From an uncultured Bacteroidaceae bacterium (GTDB lineage: Bacteria; Bacteroidota; Bacteroidia; Bacteroidales; Bacteroidaceae): a stretch of 39,521 nt of DNA. Position numbers and translations under genes: made by a program. The DNA lies in assembly GCA_905236065.1 (NCBI GenBank), contig CAJONZ010000072.1:1-39521 (forward strand), in the 5' to 3' direction. The notes beneath the pieces are model-generated. The model saw nothing but the letters and a program-made list of their open reading frames with translations. It was not told where the DNA came from and did no database searches. Within the stretch, counting starts at the first letter, position 1. Every line of letters begins with the position of its first letter. This document shows positions 14,648 to 21,764 of the stretch, piece after piece.

Positions 14648-16164
14648 AAGAGAGCAACAACACGGCACCTTCCGGCCAAACGACCACCTACGACCACGTG
14701 TTGAAATATACGTGGCTTTTCGGCGGTGTACAAGGCATCAACATGCTGGTAGGCGTTGTGCGCAATAAGATTGTCGCCTTGTTGTTAGGCCCGGAAGGGA
14801 CGGGACTCATCAATCTGTTCAACAACATCACAAAACTCATCAACGAGATTACCAGTTTTGGCATCTCCTTCAGCGCCGTCAAGCATATTGCCGAACTGAG
14901 GGACGAGGAAACGCCTTCCGACGAGCAAAAGCAACTCCTTCAACACTACATCAACGTGGTTCGCACCTGGAGCGTCACCACGGGTCTTTTGGGACTGTTC
15001 ATCACCCTGCTGCTGGCACCGTTCATCAGCCGGGCAACCTTTGGCAGCGAGCAATACACCGCCGACATCGCCATCCTTTGCCCCCTGAGCCTCTGCCTCA
15101 CCATCACGGGCGGAGAACTTGCCATTCTGAAAGGTATCCGGCGCTTGAAAGAAATTGCCATTGCCTCCGTGCTTGGAGCCATCGCCGCCCTGCTCATCTG
15201 TACACCGATCTATTATTATTGGCGCATGAGTGGCATCCCCGCCTCCCTGGTACTTTGCTCGACGGCCACCACCCTCATCACCTGCCATTTCTCCAACAAG
15301 GCTGCCTCATGGCGCTCGTTCAACATCTCCAAGCAACTCTATGCCGACGGAATTCCCATGATAAAACTGGGCATTGGATTCATCTGTGCTGGCGTGATGG
15401 GCGAAGGAACGGCCTACATTACCCGTGCCTTCATCATTCGGTTGGGCGACTTGGCCGACGTCGGACTGTACAACTCCGGCTACATGATGGCCGTCACCTA
15501 TGCCAGTGTCGTTTTCATTGCCATTGAGGCCGACTATTTTCCCCGCCTTTCTGCTGCAAAATCTGACGTTCGGAGCCAGAACTTCACCGTGAACCAACAG
15601 ATTGAGGTCTGCACCTTGCTCATCGCTCCCTGCCTGGTCGTCTTCGTCACCCTGATGCCCTTCATTGTGCCGTTGCTGTTCTCCTCACAGTTCATCAATG
15701 CCGTCCCCATGTCCATCGCCGCATCCTTTTACATGCTTTTCCGGGCATTCAGTCTGCCCACCGCCTACCTCTCCCTGGCACACGGCGATTCGTTTGTCTA
15801 TATGCTGACGGAATTTGTCTATGACCTGCTCGTCGCCATCTGCACACCCCTTGCCTTCTACTACTGGGGCCTGCAGGGTTGCGGCTTTGCCCTCTCCTTT
15901 GCGGGACTCATCTATCTGATAGTCATTCAGACGCTCTACCACCGAATCTACGGTTTTACCCTCGACCGCCAACTGCTTCCGCTCTGCCTGCTCCAGCTCT
16001 TTTTGCTCACCGTCACCGTCTGCATCTCCCTGCAAGCCGACGGCCCCATCCGCTGGGGCATCAACGCCATTGCCGTCGTCGTTTCCGTTTTCTGCTCACT
16101 GCGCATGATACAACGCAAAACCACCTTGGCCCGTCAATTGCTCAAAAAGTTCAGAAGAAGATGA
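14644..16164 (+). CDS. O-antigen/polysaccharide translocase (Wzx-type flippase)
   Basis: The 506-residue protein is almost entirely hydrophobic, with about 12-14 predicted membrane helices, and matches the MOP/polysaccharide-export superfamily. The opening VLKYTWLFGGVQGINMLVGVVRNKIVALLLGPEGTG is typical of O-antigen translocases. It would flip undecaprenyl-linked oligosaccharide across the inner membrane. It overlaps the preceding glycosyltransferase and the following GT2 by 4 bp each (ATGA), showing tight coupling. No Wzy polymerase or O-antigen ligase is present in the window. Confidence 0.9.
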   Translation: MKESNNTAPSGQTTTYDHVLKYTWLFGGVQGINMLVGVVRNKIVALLLGPEGTGLINLFNNITKLINEITSFGISFSAVKHIAELRDEETPSDEQKQLLQHYINVVRTWSVTTGLLGLFITLLLAPFISRATFGSEQYTADIAILCPLSLCLTITGGELAILKGIRRLKEIAIASVLGAIAALLICTPIYYYWRMSGIPASLVLCSTATTLITCHFSNKAASWRSFNISKQLYADGIPMIKLGIGFICAGVMGEGTAYITRAFIIRLGDLADVGLYNSGYMMAVTYASVVFIAIEADYFPRLSAAKSDVRSQNFTVNQQIEVCTLLIAPCLVVFVTLMPFIVPLLFSSQFINAVPMSIAASFYMLFRAFSLPTAYLSLAHGDSFVYMLTEFVYDLLVAICTPLAFYYWGLQGCGFALSFAGLIYLIVIQTLYHRIYGFTLDRQLLPLCLLQLFLLTVTVCISLQADGPIRWGINAIAVVVSVFCSLRMIQRKTTLARQLLKKFRRR

Positions 16165-17150
16165 AAGTCACTGTCCTTGTCGCCGTCTATAACACAGAGA
16201 AATACCTGCACAAAAGCCTGGACTCGCTGCTTGCCCAGACCTATACCGACTTGGAGATTCTCTGTGTCGATGATGGCTCCAGCGACGGTTCCTTGGAGAT
16301 TCTCCACGAATATGCCGAGCGGGACAAACGCATCCAGGTGTTTCATCTGAACGAAAACAAAGGACCAGCCGTGGCACGCAACACCGCCATCAGCCACAGC
16401 ACCGGCGACCTTGTCGCCTTCCTCGACAGTGACGACTGGTTGTCGCCAACGTCCATTGCCCAGACCGTCGAAGTGTTCCAACGTCATCCCGAGACCGACT
16501 GCGTACTGATGCGCCTCGTCAAGGTACAAGCCGACGGAACGGAGAAGGAATACACCATGGACGCCCATTTTCCCATGACGGGGAAGGAAGCCTTTGAACG
16601 TTCGCTCAACTGGCGCATCCACGGCGTGTATATGGTCAGGGGCGACATCCAACGTCGCATTCCCTACGACGACACCTGCCGCAGCTACAGCGACGACAAC
16701 ACCACACGCCTCCACTATCTCAGCGCACGGCAGGTTGACCTTTCTCCCGGCACCTATTTCTATCGTCAGCATCCACAGAGCATCAGCCACGTTTCCGACA
16801 TCAGCCAGTTCGACTTCCTCAAAGCCAACGAACACATGCAACAGCTACTCACCGAACTCGGCGTGGAGCCACGCCTGCTGGACATGCACGAGGAAGTACG
16901 CTGGCGCAACCTGATTGCCTGCTATCTGTTCTACTTTCAGCACCGCACCCACTTCTCCCCCGCAGACAGGCAGTACGCCCTCGGCCAAATGCGACACGCT
17001 TGGCAGCAGATAGAAACAAAAAACTTGCCACGCAGCCTGCGCAGCAAGTTTGGTCACATTCCCACTCCTTGGTGGTGGCTCTTCCGTGTAGAGGAAGAAA
17101 TCTATTTTTCTCTTCGTCGCCTGTTCTCCACTAATACAGGGGCACGTTGA
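16161..17150 (+). CDS. Glycosyltransferase family 2
   Basis: From the ATG at 16161 the protein has 329 residues. It begins MKVTVLVAVYNTEKYLHKSL, then VDDGSSDGSLEIL (about 36-48), VARNTAISHSTGD and the metal site LDSDDW (88-93), a textbook GT2 domain. The frame is open further upstream, but that stretch lies inside the flippase gene in another frame, so the ATG overlapping the flippase stop is the start. The C-terminal 130 residues are helical and basic. The last 20 bp overlap the convergent rfbC gene. It completes the glycan operon; the donor sugar is unknown. Confidence 0.9.
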   Translation: MKVTVLVAVYNTEKYLHKSLDSLLAQTYTDLEILCVDDGSSDGSLEILHEYAERDKRIQVFHLNENKGPAVARNTAISHSTGDLVAFLDSDDWLSPTSIAQTVEVFQRHPETDCVLMRLVKVQADGTEKEYTMDAHFPMTGKEAFERSLNWRIHGVYMVRGDIQRRIPYDDTCRSYSDDNTTRLHYLSARQVDLSPGTYFYRQHPQSISHVSDISQFDFLKANEHMQQLLTELGVEPRLLDMHEEVRWRNLIACYLFYFQHRTHFSPADRQYALGQMRHAWQQIETKNLPRSLRSKFGHIPTPWWWLFRVEEEIYFSLRRLFSTNTGAR

Positions 17151-17703
17151 TGTCGAACACCAGTTCCGCATCCTTCAGGCGGGGATGGTGGGCGTCTTTC
17201 TCACTCAGAATCCTGTTTTCTTTTGGCACCCGCCAGTCGATGCCCAAATCCGGGTCATCCCAGGCAATGGCCCCCTCGCTCTGCGGCGCATAGTAGTTGT
17301 CACACTTATACTGGAACACAGCCTCGTCGCTCAACACCGCAAAGCCGTGGGCAAAGCCACGGGGCACAAAGAACTGGCGATGGTTCTCTGCCGTCAGTTC
17401 CACGGCCACATGCTGGCCAAACGTCGGGCTGCCCTTGCGAATATCTACGGCCACATCCAGCACTGCACCCTTCACCACACGCACCAGTTTCGACTGCGTG
17501 AACGGCGGTTTCTGGAAGTGCAGACCGCGCACCACGCCTGCCGTTGACATGCTTTCATTGTCCTGCACAAACTGTGTCTTGCAGACTTTCTCCTCAAACT
17601 CACGCTGCGAGAAACTCTCAAAAAAATAGCCACGGGCATCCCCGAACAGACGGGGCTCGATAATCTTTACGCCCTCTATCGCTGTGTCAATTACATTAAT
17701 CAT
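17131..17703 (-). CDS. rfbC: dTDP-4-dehydrorhamnose 3,5-epimerase
   Basis: RfbC (RmlC) epimerises dTDP-4-keto-6-deoxyglucose at C3 and C5, the third step of dTDP-L-rhamnose synthesis. The 190-residue length is normal. Visible hallmarks are GYFFESF, the catalytic base in VVRGLHFQ (His62), the FFVPRGFAHGFAVLSDEA cupin core, and the catalytic tyrosine in VFQYKCDNYY (Tyr132). The other rhamnose genes (rmlA, rmlB, rmlD) are not in this window, so the pathway must be completed elsewhere. The 3' end overlaps the convergent GT2 by 20 bp. Its presence suggests rhamnose or a related 6-deoxyhexose in the surface glycan. Confidence 0.95.
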   Translation of the reverse strand: MINVIDTAIEGVKIIEPRLFGDARGYFFESFSQREFEEKVCKTQFVQDNESMSTAGVVRGLHFQKPPFTQSKLVRVVKGAVLDVAVDIRKGSPTFGQHVAVELTAENHRQFFVPRGFAHGFAVLSDEAVFQYKCDNYYAPQSEGAIAWDDPDLGIDWRVPKENRILSEKDAHHPRLKDAELVFDINVPLY

Positions 17704-17721
17704 AAAGATTCATCTTGATAA

Positions 17722-17756
17722 TTTGCCGCAAAATTACGGAAAAATATCTACCTTTG
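17722..17756 (+). promoter_or_regulatory. Promoter of aroB
   Basis: TACCTTTG at 17749-17756 matches the -7 consensus exactly and TTTG at 17722-17725 lies 23 bp upstream. The aroB ATG follows 31 bp after the box. Confidence 0.7.
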
Positions 17757-17787
17757 CAACGAAAAACAGATAAAAATATAGATACAC

Positions 17788-18831
17788 ATGCACAACGTCA
17801 TCATCTCCACCAATATTCACGACACTTTGACACAAGCCATCGCCGCAGTTGAACACGACAAACTTTTCCTGCTCTGCGACGAGACCACCCGCCAGCTCTG
17901 CTTTCCCCTCGTCCAAGATATTCCCACTCTCGCGGCGGCCATTCCCATTACCATCGGAGCCACCGACACACACAAGACCCTGGACACACTCTCCGACGTA
18001 TGGACAGCCCTCAGTCAGGGCGGCGGCACCCGCCACTCCCTCCTCATCAACCTGGGCGGCGGCATGGTGACCGACCTTGGCGGCTTTGCTGCCAGCACCT
18101 TCAAGCGCGGCATCGCCTACATCAACATCCCCACCACCCTGCTCTCTATGGTTGATGCCAGCGTGGGCGGAAAGACGGGCATCAACTTCAACGGACTGAA
18201 AAACGAGGTGGGTGTCTTCAGCCAGCCCCGCACCGTCCTCATCGACACGCACTTCCTCCGTACCCTCGACCGCCCCAACATCCTCTCCGGCTATGCCGAA
18301 ATGCTGAAGCACGGTCTGATTTCCACCCCCGAACACTTTGCCGCCCTGCTCAACTTCGACCTCGATTCCATCGACTACCCCCTTCTGGGTCGCATGGTCG
18401 GCGACAGCGTAGCCGTCAAGGAACGCATCGTGACCGAAGACCCCCTGGAGCACGGCATCCGCAAGGCCCTCAACCTGGGCCACACCGCCGGCCATGCCCT
18501 TGAAAGCTGGGCCCTCAGCCGCCAACCCATCCTCCACGGTTACGCCGTGGCGTGGGGACTCATCTGCGAGCTCTATCTCTGTTGCACAAAAACCAACTTC
18601 CCCACGGAGCCCATGCGCCAGGCCGTCCGCTTCATCCGGGAACACTACGGCATCCTGCCCATCACCTGCGACGACTATCCCGAACTCCACCAACTGATGA
18701 CCCACGACAAAAAGAACACCGCCGACACCATCAACTTCACCCTCCTCGGTGGCATCGGCGACATTCGCATCAACCAGACCGCCACCCGCGAGGAAATCTA
18801 CGAATCCCTCGACTTCTTGCGCGAAGGTTAA
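17788..18831 (+). CDS. aroB: 3-dehydroquinate synthase
   Basis: AroB converts DAHP to 3-dehydroquinate, the second step of the shikimate pathway, using NAD and a divalent metal. The 347-residue length is typical. The NAD/substrate segment NLGGGMVTDLGGFAASTFKRG, the IPTTLLSMVDASVGGKTGIN core and the metal ligands in GYAEMLKHGLI (Glu) and NLGHTAGHALES (two His) are all present. It has its own promoter and no co-directional neighbour, so it is probably monocistronic. A repeat-rich non-coding stretch follows it. Confidence 0.97.
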   Translation: MHNVIISTNIHDTLTQAIAAVEHDKLFLLCDETTRQLCFPLVQDIPTLAAAIPITIGATDTHKTLDTLSDVWTALSQGGGTRHSLLINLGGGMVTDLGGFAASTFKRGIAYINIPTTLLSMVDASVGGKTGINFNGLKNEVGVFSQPRTVLIDTHFLRTLDRPNILSGYAEMLKHGLISTPEHFAALLNFDLDSIDYPLLGRMVGDSVAVKERIVTEDPLEHGIRKALNLGHTAGHALESWALSRQPILHGYAVAWGLICELYLCCTKTNFPTEPMRQAVRFIREHYGILPITCDDYPELHQLMTHDKKNTADTINFTLLGGIGDIRINQTATREEIYESLDFLREG

Positions 18832-18889
18832 GCCCTCTCCGGCTCACGGTATTCTCCTTTTACAAGCGGATTGAACTGCTTCCGATTTC

Positions 18890-18967
18890 ACGCAGAACTC
18901 TTCTCGTCAGTAGAGTTCTGCGTGAAATCGAATAGAGTACTGCGTCATCTCCGATAGAGTTCTGCGT
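18890..18967 (-). repeat. 78-bp palindromic element, copy B (reverse orientation)
   Basis: Read on the minus strand, this copy has the same order as copies A and C. On the plus strand the cores are ACGCAGAACTC (18890) and inverted cores at 18913, 18935 and 18957, the last three exactly 22 bp apart. Here the innermost pair (18890-18900 with 18913-18923) is perfectly complementary. It begins 59 bp after aroB. Confidence 0.9.
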
Positions 18968-19003
18968 GATTTTAGCCCCTTCCGAACCTCCTTGACTCCT
19001 TGG

Positions 19004-19085
19004 AAAAATTGTCCCGCAGAAATGGCAGAAATGGCAGAAAAGACTTCGCATGGCGAAGCCCTCCCTTAGCTCCTTGGCTCCGTAG
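19004..19085 (+). repeat. 82-bp inverted repeat, left arm
   Basis: This arm matches the reverse complement of 19799-19880 at 77 of 82 positions by hand alignment; the five differences cluster in the first half. It contains a small hairpin (CTTCGC-ATG-GCGAAG). The region 18968-19301 has no credible gene and is made of such repeat modules. Confidence 0.85.
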
Positions 19086-19097
19086 CCATAAAAAAAT

Positions 19098-19144
19098 CTA
19101 AGGAGGAAAGGAGGAAAAGGAGCGTCGGCGCAACACGCCGATGG
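19098..19144 (+). repeat. Second inverted module, left copy
   Basis: This GGAGGAAAAGGAGCGTCGGCG-type module ends in a hairpin around CGCCGA. It recurs inverted at 19920-19960, with one T/C change, and the left copy carries an extra 8-bp GGAGGAAA duplication. Its partner lies outside the 82-bp repeat on the right, so the two pairs are not simply nested. Confidence 0.75.
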
Positions 19145-19199
19145 AAACTCCTTGGCTCTTTAGCAAAAGTCTCATGGAAACAGGAAAAAAGAGCAGAAA

Positions 19200-19297
19200 G
19201 GACTTCGCATGGCGAAGTGAAAAATTTCTTTTATTTCTTTCATTTCTGCGGGACTTTAAAAAAATGTCACACTGAAAGCACAGATATACACAGAAAT
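19200..19297 (+). repeat. Direct repeat module (hairpin, CATTTCTGCGGGAC, CACAGAAAGCACAGA)
   Basis: The same three motifs occur in the same order and orientation at about 19827-19916: the CTTCGC/GCGAAG hairpin, CATTTCTGCGGGAC, and a CACACTGAAAGCACAGATA-like segment. The two blocks therefore form a direct repeat superimposed on the inverted one. Confidence 0.7.
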
Positions 19298-19301
19298 AAA
19301 A

Positions 19302-19345
19302 ATCCGCCGGGGCATCGTGTGGATGTCTCGGCGGATATTTTTCTT
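19302..19345 (-). terminator. Intrinsic terminator of the small two-gene cassette
   Basis: The stem ATCCGCCG (19302-19309) pairs with CGGCGGAT (19329-19336), with further pairing toward the loop. On the minus strand the stem is followed by TTTTTATTT. It lies 28 bp after the stop of the 55-residue gene. Confidence 0.8.
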
Positions 19346-19363
19346 GGGGAAATAAAGTCGGTG

Positions 19364-19531
19364 TTAGCCTTTCTTCACAGCTTCGGTGAAGTCCGACCAT
19401 TCCTCTACACGGTAGCCGCGGATGTCGCGGACAGACTTGCGGAACCATTCGATTTCCTTCAAGGCATTGATAGCGTTGAAGAGGTTCAGCAGATTGTCGG
19501 CAATGGTCATGTCGAAACTCAGTGCATACAT
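19364..19531 (-). CDS. Small hypothetical protein, 55 residues
   Basis: This minus-strand reading frame was found by eye. The ATG is at 19531-19529 and the TAA at 19366-19364. The protein starts MYALSFDMTIADNLLNLFNA and includes EIEWFRKSVRDIRGYRVEEW. It is mostly helical, with no signal peptide or clear domain. Its start lies 3 bp after the stop of the 60-residue gene, and a good terminator follows, so both genes look like a designed bicistron rather than a chance frame. Function is unknown; a small toxin-antitoxin-like or structural role is only speculation. Confidence 0.7.
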   Translation of the reverse strand: MYALSFDMTIADNLLNLFNAINALKEIEWFRKSVRDIRGYRVEEWSDFTEAVKKG

Positions 19532-19534
19532 AGG

Positions 19535-19717
19535 CTACATGGCGGGTTTAAAGAGATATCCCTTCTCAAAGTAGATCTCTCCGTCGGCAGTCTTGGCCGA
19601 GATGACCGTACCCACGAAGGGGTTTGCTTCCACGTCAATCACTGTGCCTAGTGTCCAGTCGCTCTTGTGCGTCACCTCAGGCGAAATCAGCACGTTGTCT
19701 CCTAATCTTGCTTCCAT
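19535..19717 (-). CDS. Small hypothetical protein, 60 residues, beta-rich
   Basis: The protein begins MEARLGDNVLISPEVTHKSD and continues through GTVIDVEANPFVGTVISAKT to GYLFKPAM. The alternating hydrophobic pattern suggests a small all-beta domain such as an SH3/KOW-like barrel. It looks genuinely coding: a TAnnTTTG box (TAGCTTTG on the minus strand) lies 29 bp upstream and a second small gene follows by 3 bp. No family is recognised with confidence. The two genes sit between the arms of an 82-bp inverted repeat. Confidence 0.75.
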   Translation of the reverse strand: MEARLGDNVLISPEVTHKSDWTLGTVIDVEANPFVGTVISAKTADGEIYFEKGYLFKPAM

Positions 19718-19745
19718 AATTCTCGTCGTTTATACGTTACGGCTG

Positions 19746-19753
19746 CAAAGCTA
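19746..19753 (-). promoter_or_regulatory. -7 box of the small two-gene cassette
   Basis: The minus strand reads TAGCTTTG, an exact TAnnTTTG match, 28 bp before the ATG at 19717. A TTG is 23-26 bp further upstream. Confidence 0.6.
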
Positions 19754-19798
19754 CAACAAATTTCCGATATTCGCGCCAAGGAGGGCACTTTTTTTATT

Positions 19799-19880
19799 CT
19801 ACGGAGCCAAGGAGCTAAGGGAGGGCTTCGCCATGCGAAGTCTTTTTTACCATTTCCTTCATTTCTGCGGGACAATTTTT
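19799..19880 (-). repeat. 82-bp inverted repeat, right arm
   Basis: This is the reverse complement of 19004-19085 with five differences. The non-coding stretch 19718-20053 also holds the direct module (about 19827-19916) and the second inverted module (19920-19960). No gene is seen in it. Confidence 0.85.
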
Positions 19881-19919
19881 TCAAAGGCACACAGAAAGCA
19901 CAGAGATGCACAGAAATTT

Positions 19920-19960
19920 TCCATCGGCGTGTTACGCCGACGCTCCTTTTCCTCCTTAGA
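19920..19960 (-). repeat. Second inverted module, right copy
   Basis: This is the inverted partner of 19098-19144. It contains the TCGGCG-TGTTA-CGCCGA hairpin. Confidence 0.75.
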
Positions 19961-20053
19961 CAAAAATTTCCGCAGAGGTAAAAATATCCGTTTGTCTCAG
20001 TATGTCAAAGAACGATTGTTGATTTGGGGTCGCCTGTCGGCGAGTCCGAAATG

Positions 20054-21244
20054 TTAGAACCCGAGAACAGGTCTTACCTTGTATTGAGTCGTCTTATCCC
20101 TGGCGCCCCAGTAGTTAGAGTATGAGAAGCGCCAAGCGTTGGTATCATTATATCCGGTTGAAGACCAGTTTTCGCCAGAGATGGCCGTGCCGCCTGCACC
20201 GGTGATATAGGCATTCACGTTGTCATCGTAGGTTTTTCCATCACTATCAGATCTTGTCGAGCCGAGGTTCGTGAATATCGCCGTGTAGTCGGCCCTCGTC
20301 GCTACAGCCCAGTTGGAGACGGTGGTGCTTCCAAGCGTGGTGTAGCTGGGCAGGTTGCTGCCGCGGGCATCATCGTCGGGCAACACTTTCAGTGTGGTGC
20401 CGGCGTAGTTGGTCTCGGATGCCCAGCCATTGATGGTAGCCCATACCTGCTTCGGTGCGTCCTCCAGTGACATAATCAGGCCATGGCCAGTCTCCGTCAC
20501 CTTGCCCACAATGCCCACGACGGTCGTCACCTTGTTTGCCTGAGCGGCGGTGGCATACACGTTTCCGTCGGCGCCGATGACATTGCCCACATGCTCGCTC
20601 GTCACTTCTGACAGTGCGCAGAGCGAAATGCGCGTCACCGTCACGCTGGCCGGGGCGAAGAGGCTGTTGGTCACGCTGCACGTGCCCTCCTTGTAGCCGA
20701 GGAAGCCGCCGAATGCGTTGCCGCTGCCATCGTTTTTGCCTGCTGCCGGCAGGAAGACGCAGCCCTCGGCCTCCAGCGTGGTTCACTGCGAGGTGCTGAT
20801 GGTGTTCGTCGTGTAGTTGGCGGTAGTCACCGTGAGGCTCACGCTGCCAGCCGTCCAGCCGTCGGGCATCAGGATGAGGCCCTTCACGTCGCAGACCGTG
20901 GCCTTGGTGCGCAGACTACTACTGCTGCGTCCGAGCAGATACGTCCACTCGTCCTTGGTCAGTACCGACCAGCCCGTGGTGCCGCCGACGGAAATGCTGC
21001 TGTTGGCCGACTGCCAGTTGAACAAGTCCTTGTTATCGTCGGCCTGGCTCGCGCCGATGTAGTCGTACTGATTCGTGGCGAAACTGTAGGTGCTGCCGTT
21101 GTACTTCAGGTTGCCCTGCGAGAACACCACCTTCTTCACGGCGCTGACGGAGAACTGGCCGTTCATGGCCCCGTTCGTCCACGCCCATGCGCCCTGCGCT
21201 ATTGTCAGCAGGGTGGCAAAGATGAATAGTAGTTTCTTTTTCAT
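20054..21244 (-). pseudogene. Secreted FISUMP/C-type-lectin-like surface protein, interrupted by one TGA
   Basis: A single reading frame of 396 codons runs from ATG 21244 to TAA 20054, broken only by TGA at 20785-20783 (codon 154). The N-terminus is a signal peptide (MKKKLLFIFATLLTIAQGAWA). The body has the Bacteroidetes surface pattern FSQGNLKY, TGWSVLTKDEWTYLLG, LILMPDGW, then, after the stop, VFLPAAG, and ends WSSTGYNDTNAW and VRPVLGF, as in FISUMP/DUF1566 proteins with a formylglycine-enzyme-like or lectin-like fold. In relatives the interrupted position is often a tryptophan before VFLPAAG, so TGG to TGA is the likely change. It may be a decayed gene, a phase of variation or a sequencing error. 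Confidence 0.8.
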
Positions 21245-21318
21245 TTGCAATTTGTTTTTTAAAGGGTTAATAAGATAATGATTAAAATAAGCTTGTAGGA
21301 ATCTTTGTAGCTGGGTAC

Positions 21319-21540
21319 AAAAAACAATCAGGCTTCCCTTGCCCGAAAGCAAAGAAAGCCGTATCTTGGCGCGGGTGCCCGCGCCTCTTCATTCGCACGT
21401 AGTTTAGAGAATAATAGTGAGTGAGTGAGTGTTCAAATTATCGAGACCGTCAAACAATCGGGCAACAATCTGCTGCCCGTTAACATAGTTTACGGCATGT
21501 CCGTTTTGGTGGTGCATTATTATCTCTTATACAAAAACGG
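21319..21540 (-). ncRNA. Candidate structured RNA or long leader upstream of the secreted protein
   Basis: On the minus strand a promoter-like TACCTTTG (21551-21544) is followed by about 215 nt without a credible reading frame. The stretch contains a CGGGCA/TGCCCG hairpin (21459-21479), a GGCGCGGG/CCCGCGCC hairpin (21368-21385), possible long-range pairing of AGAG-AATAAT with ATTATT-CTCT, and a 12-bp stem at 21331-21360 followed by a T-run (TTGTTTTTT). The terminator lies 75 nt before the start of the secreted protein gene, so this is either an independent small RNA or an attenuating leader. No match to tmRNA, RNase P, SRP or 6S RNA is evident. Confidence 0.5.
21331..21360 (-). terminator. 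Terminator or attenuator hairpin
   Basis: Twelve base pairs (two of them G-U) form between GGCTTTCTTTGC and GCAAGGGAAGCC on the minus strand. A short gap and TTGTTTTTT follow (plus-strand 21319-21330). Confidence 0.65.
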
Positions 21541-21543
21541 CTA

Positions 21544-21551
21544 CAAAGGTA
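21544..21551 (-). promoter_or_regulatory. -7 box of the candidate RNA
   Basis: The minus strand reads TACCTTTG with a TTG 23 bp upstream, the same spacing as in the aroB promoter. Confidence 0.6.
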
Positions 21552-21601
21552 CGAAATAATCCGCAAAATATTCGCAACCGCACGGAAAAATTTACAGAAG
21601 G

Positions 21602-21735
21602 TCGCCGCAAGCGGCGATGGCCCCGACCTCGCCCTTTTCCGAAGCCTCGGCTTTAAAGTGCTTAAAGCCGACACCTTCGGAGGGCTGAGGCCAACGACCG
21701 AGGCAAAATGACATACTCACATTTTGCCTCGGTCG
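21602..21735. other. Cluster of strong hairpins in a non-coding stretch
   Basis: Three hairpins follow one another: TCGCCGC/GCGGCGA (21602-21617), CGGCTTTAA/TTAAAGCCG with an outer CCGAAG/CTTCGG (about 21639-21680), and a perfect 16-bp stem CGACCGAGGCAAAATG with its complement (21695-21735). The last is followed by CTTTTAT on the plus strand but by no T-run on the minus strand, so it is a poor terminator for the GH97 gene. Together with the candidate RNA this fills the gene-free 21245-21764 region. Confidence 0.65.
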
Positions 21736-21764
21736 CTTTTATGCGCTATTGATTATCAGAACTG

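Noticed and set aside
20783-20785. TGA read as selenocysteine or tryptophan
   Set aside because: All other genes here use TGA as a stop, there is no selenocysteine context, and relatives have tryptophan at this place.
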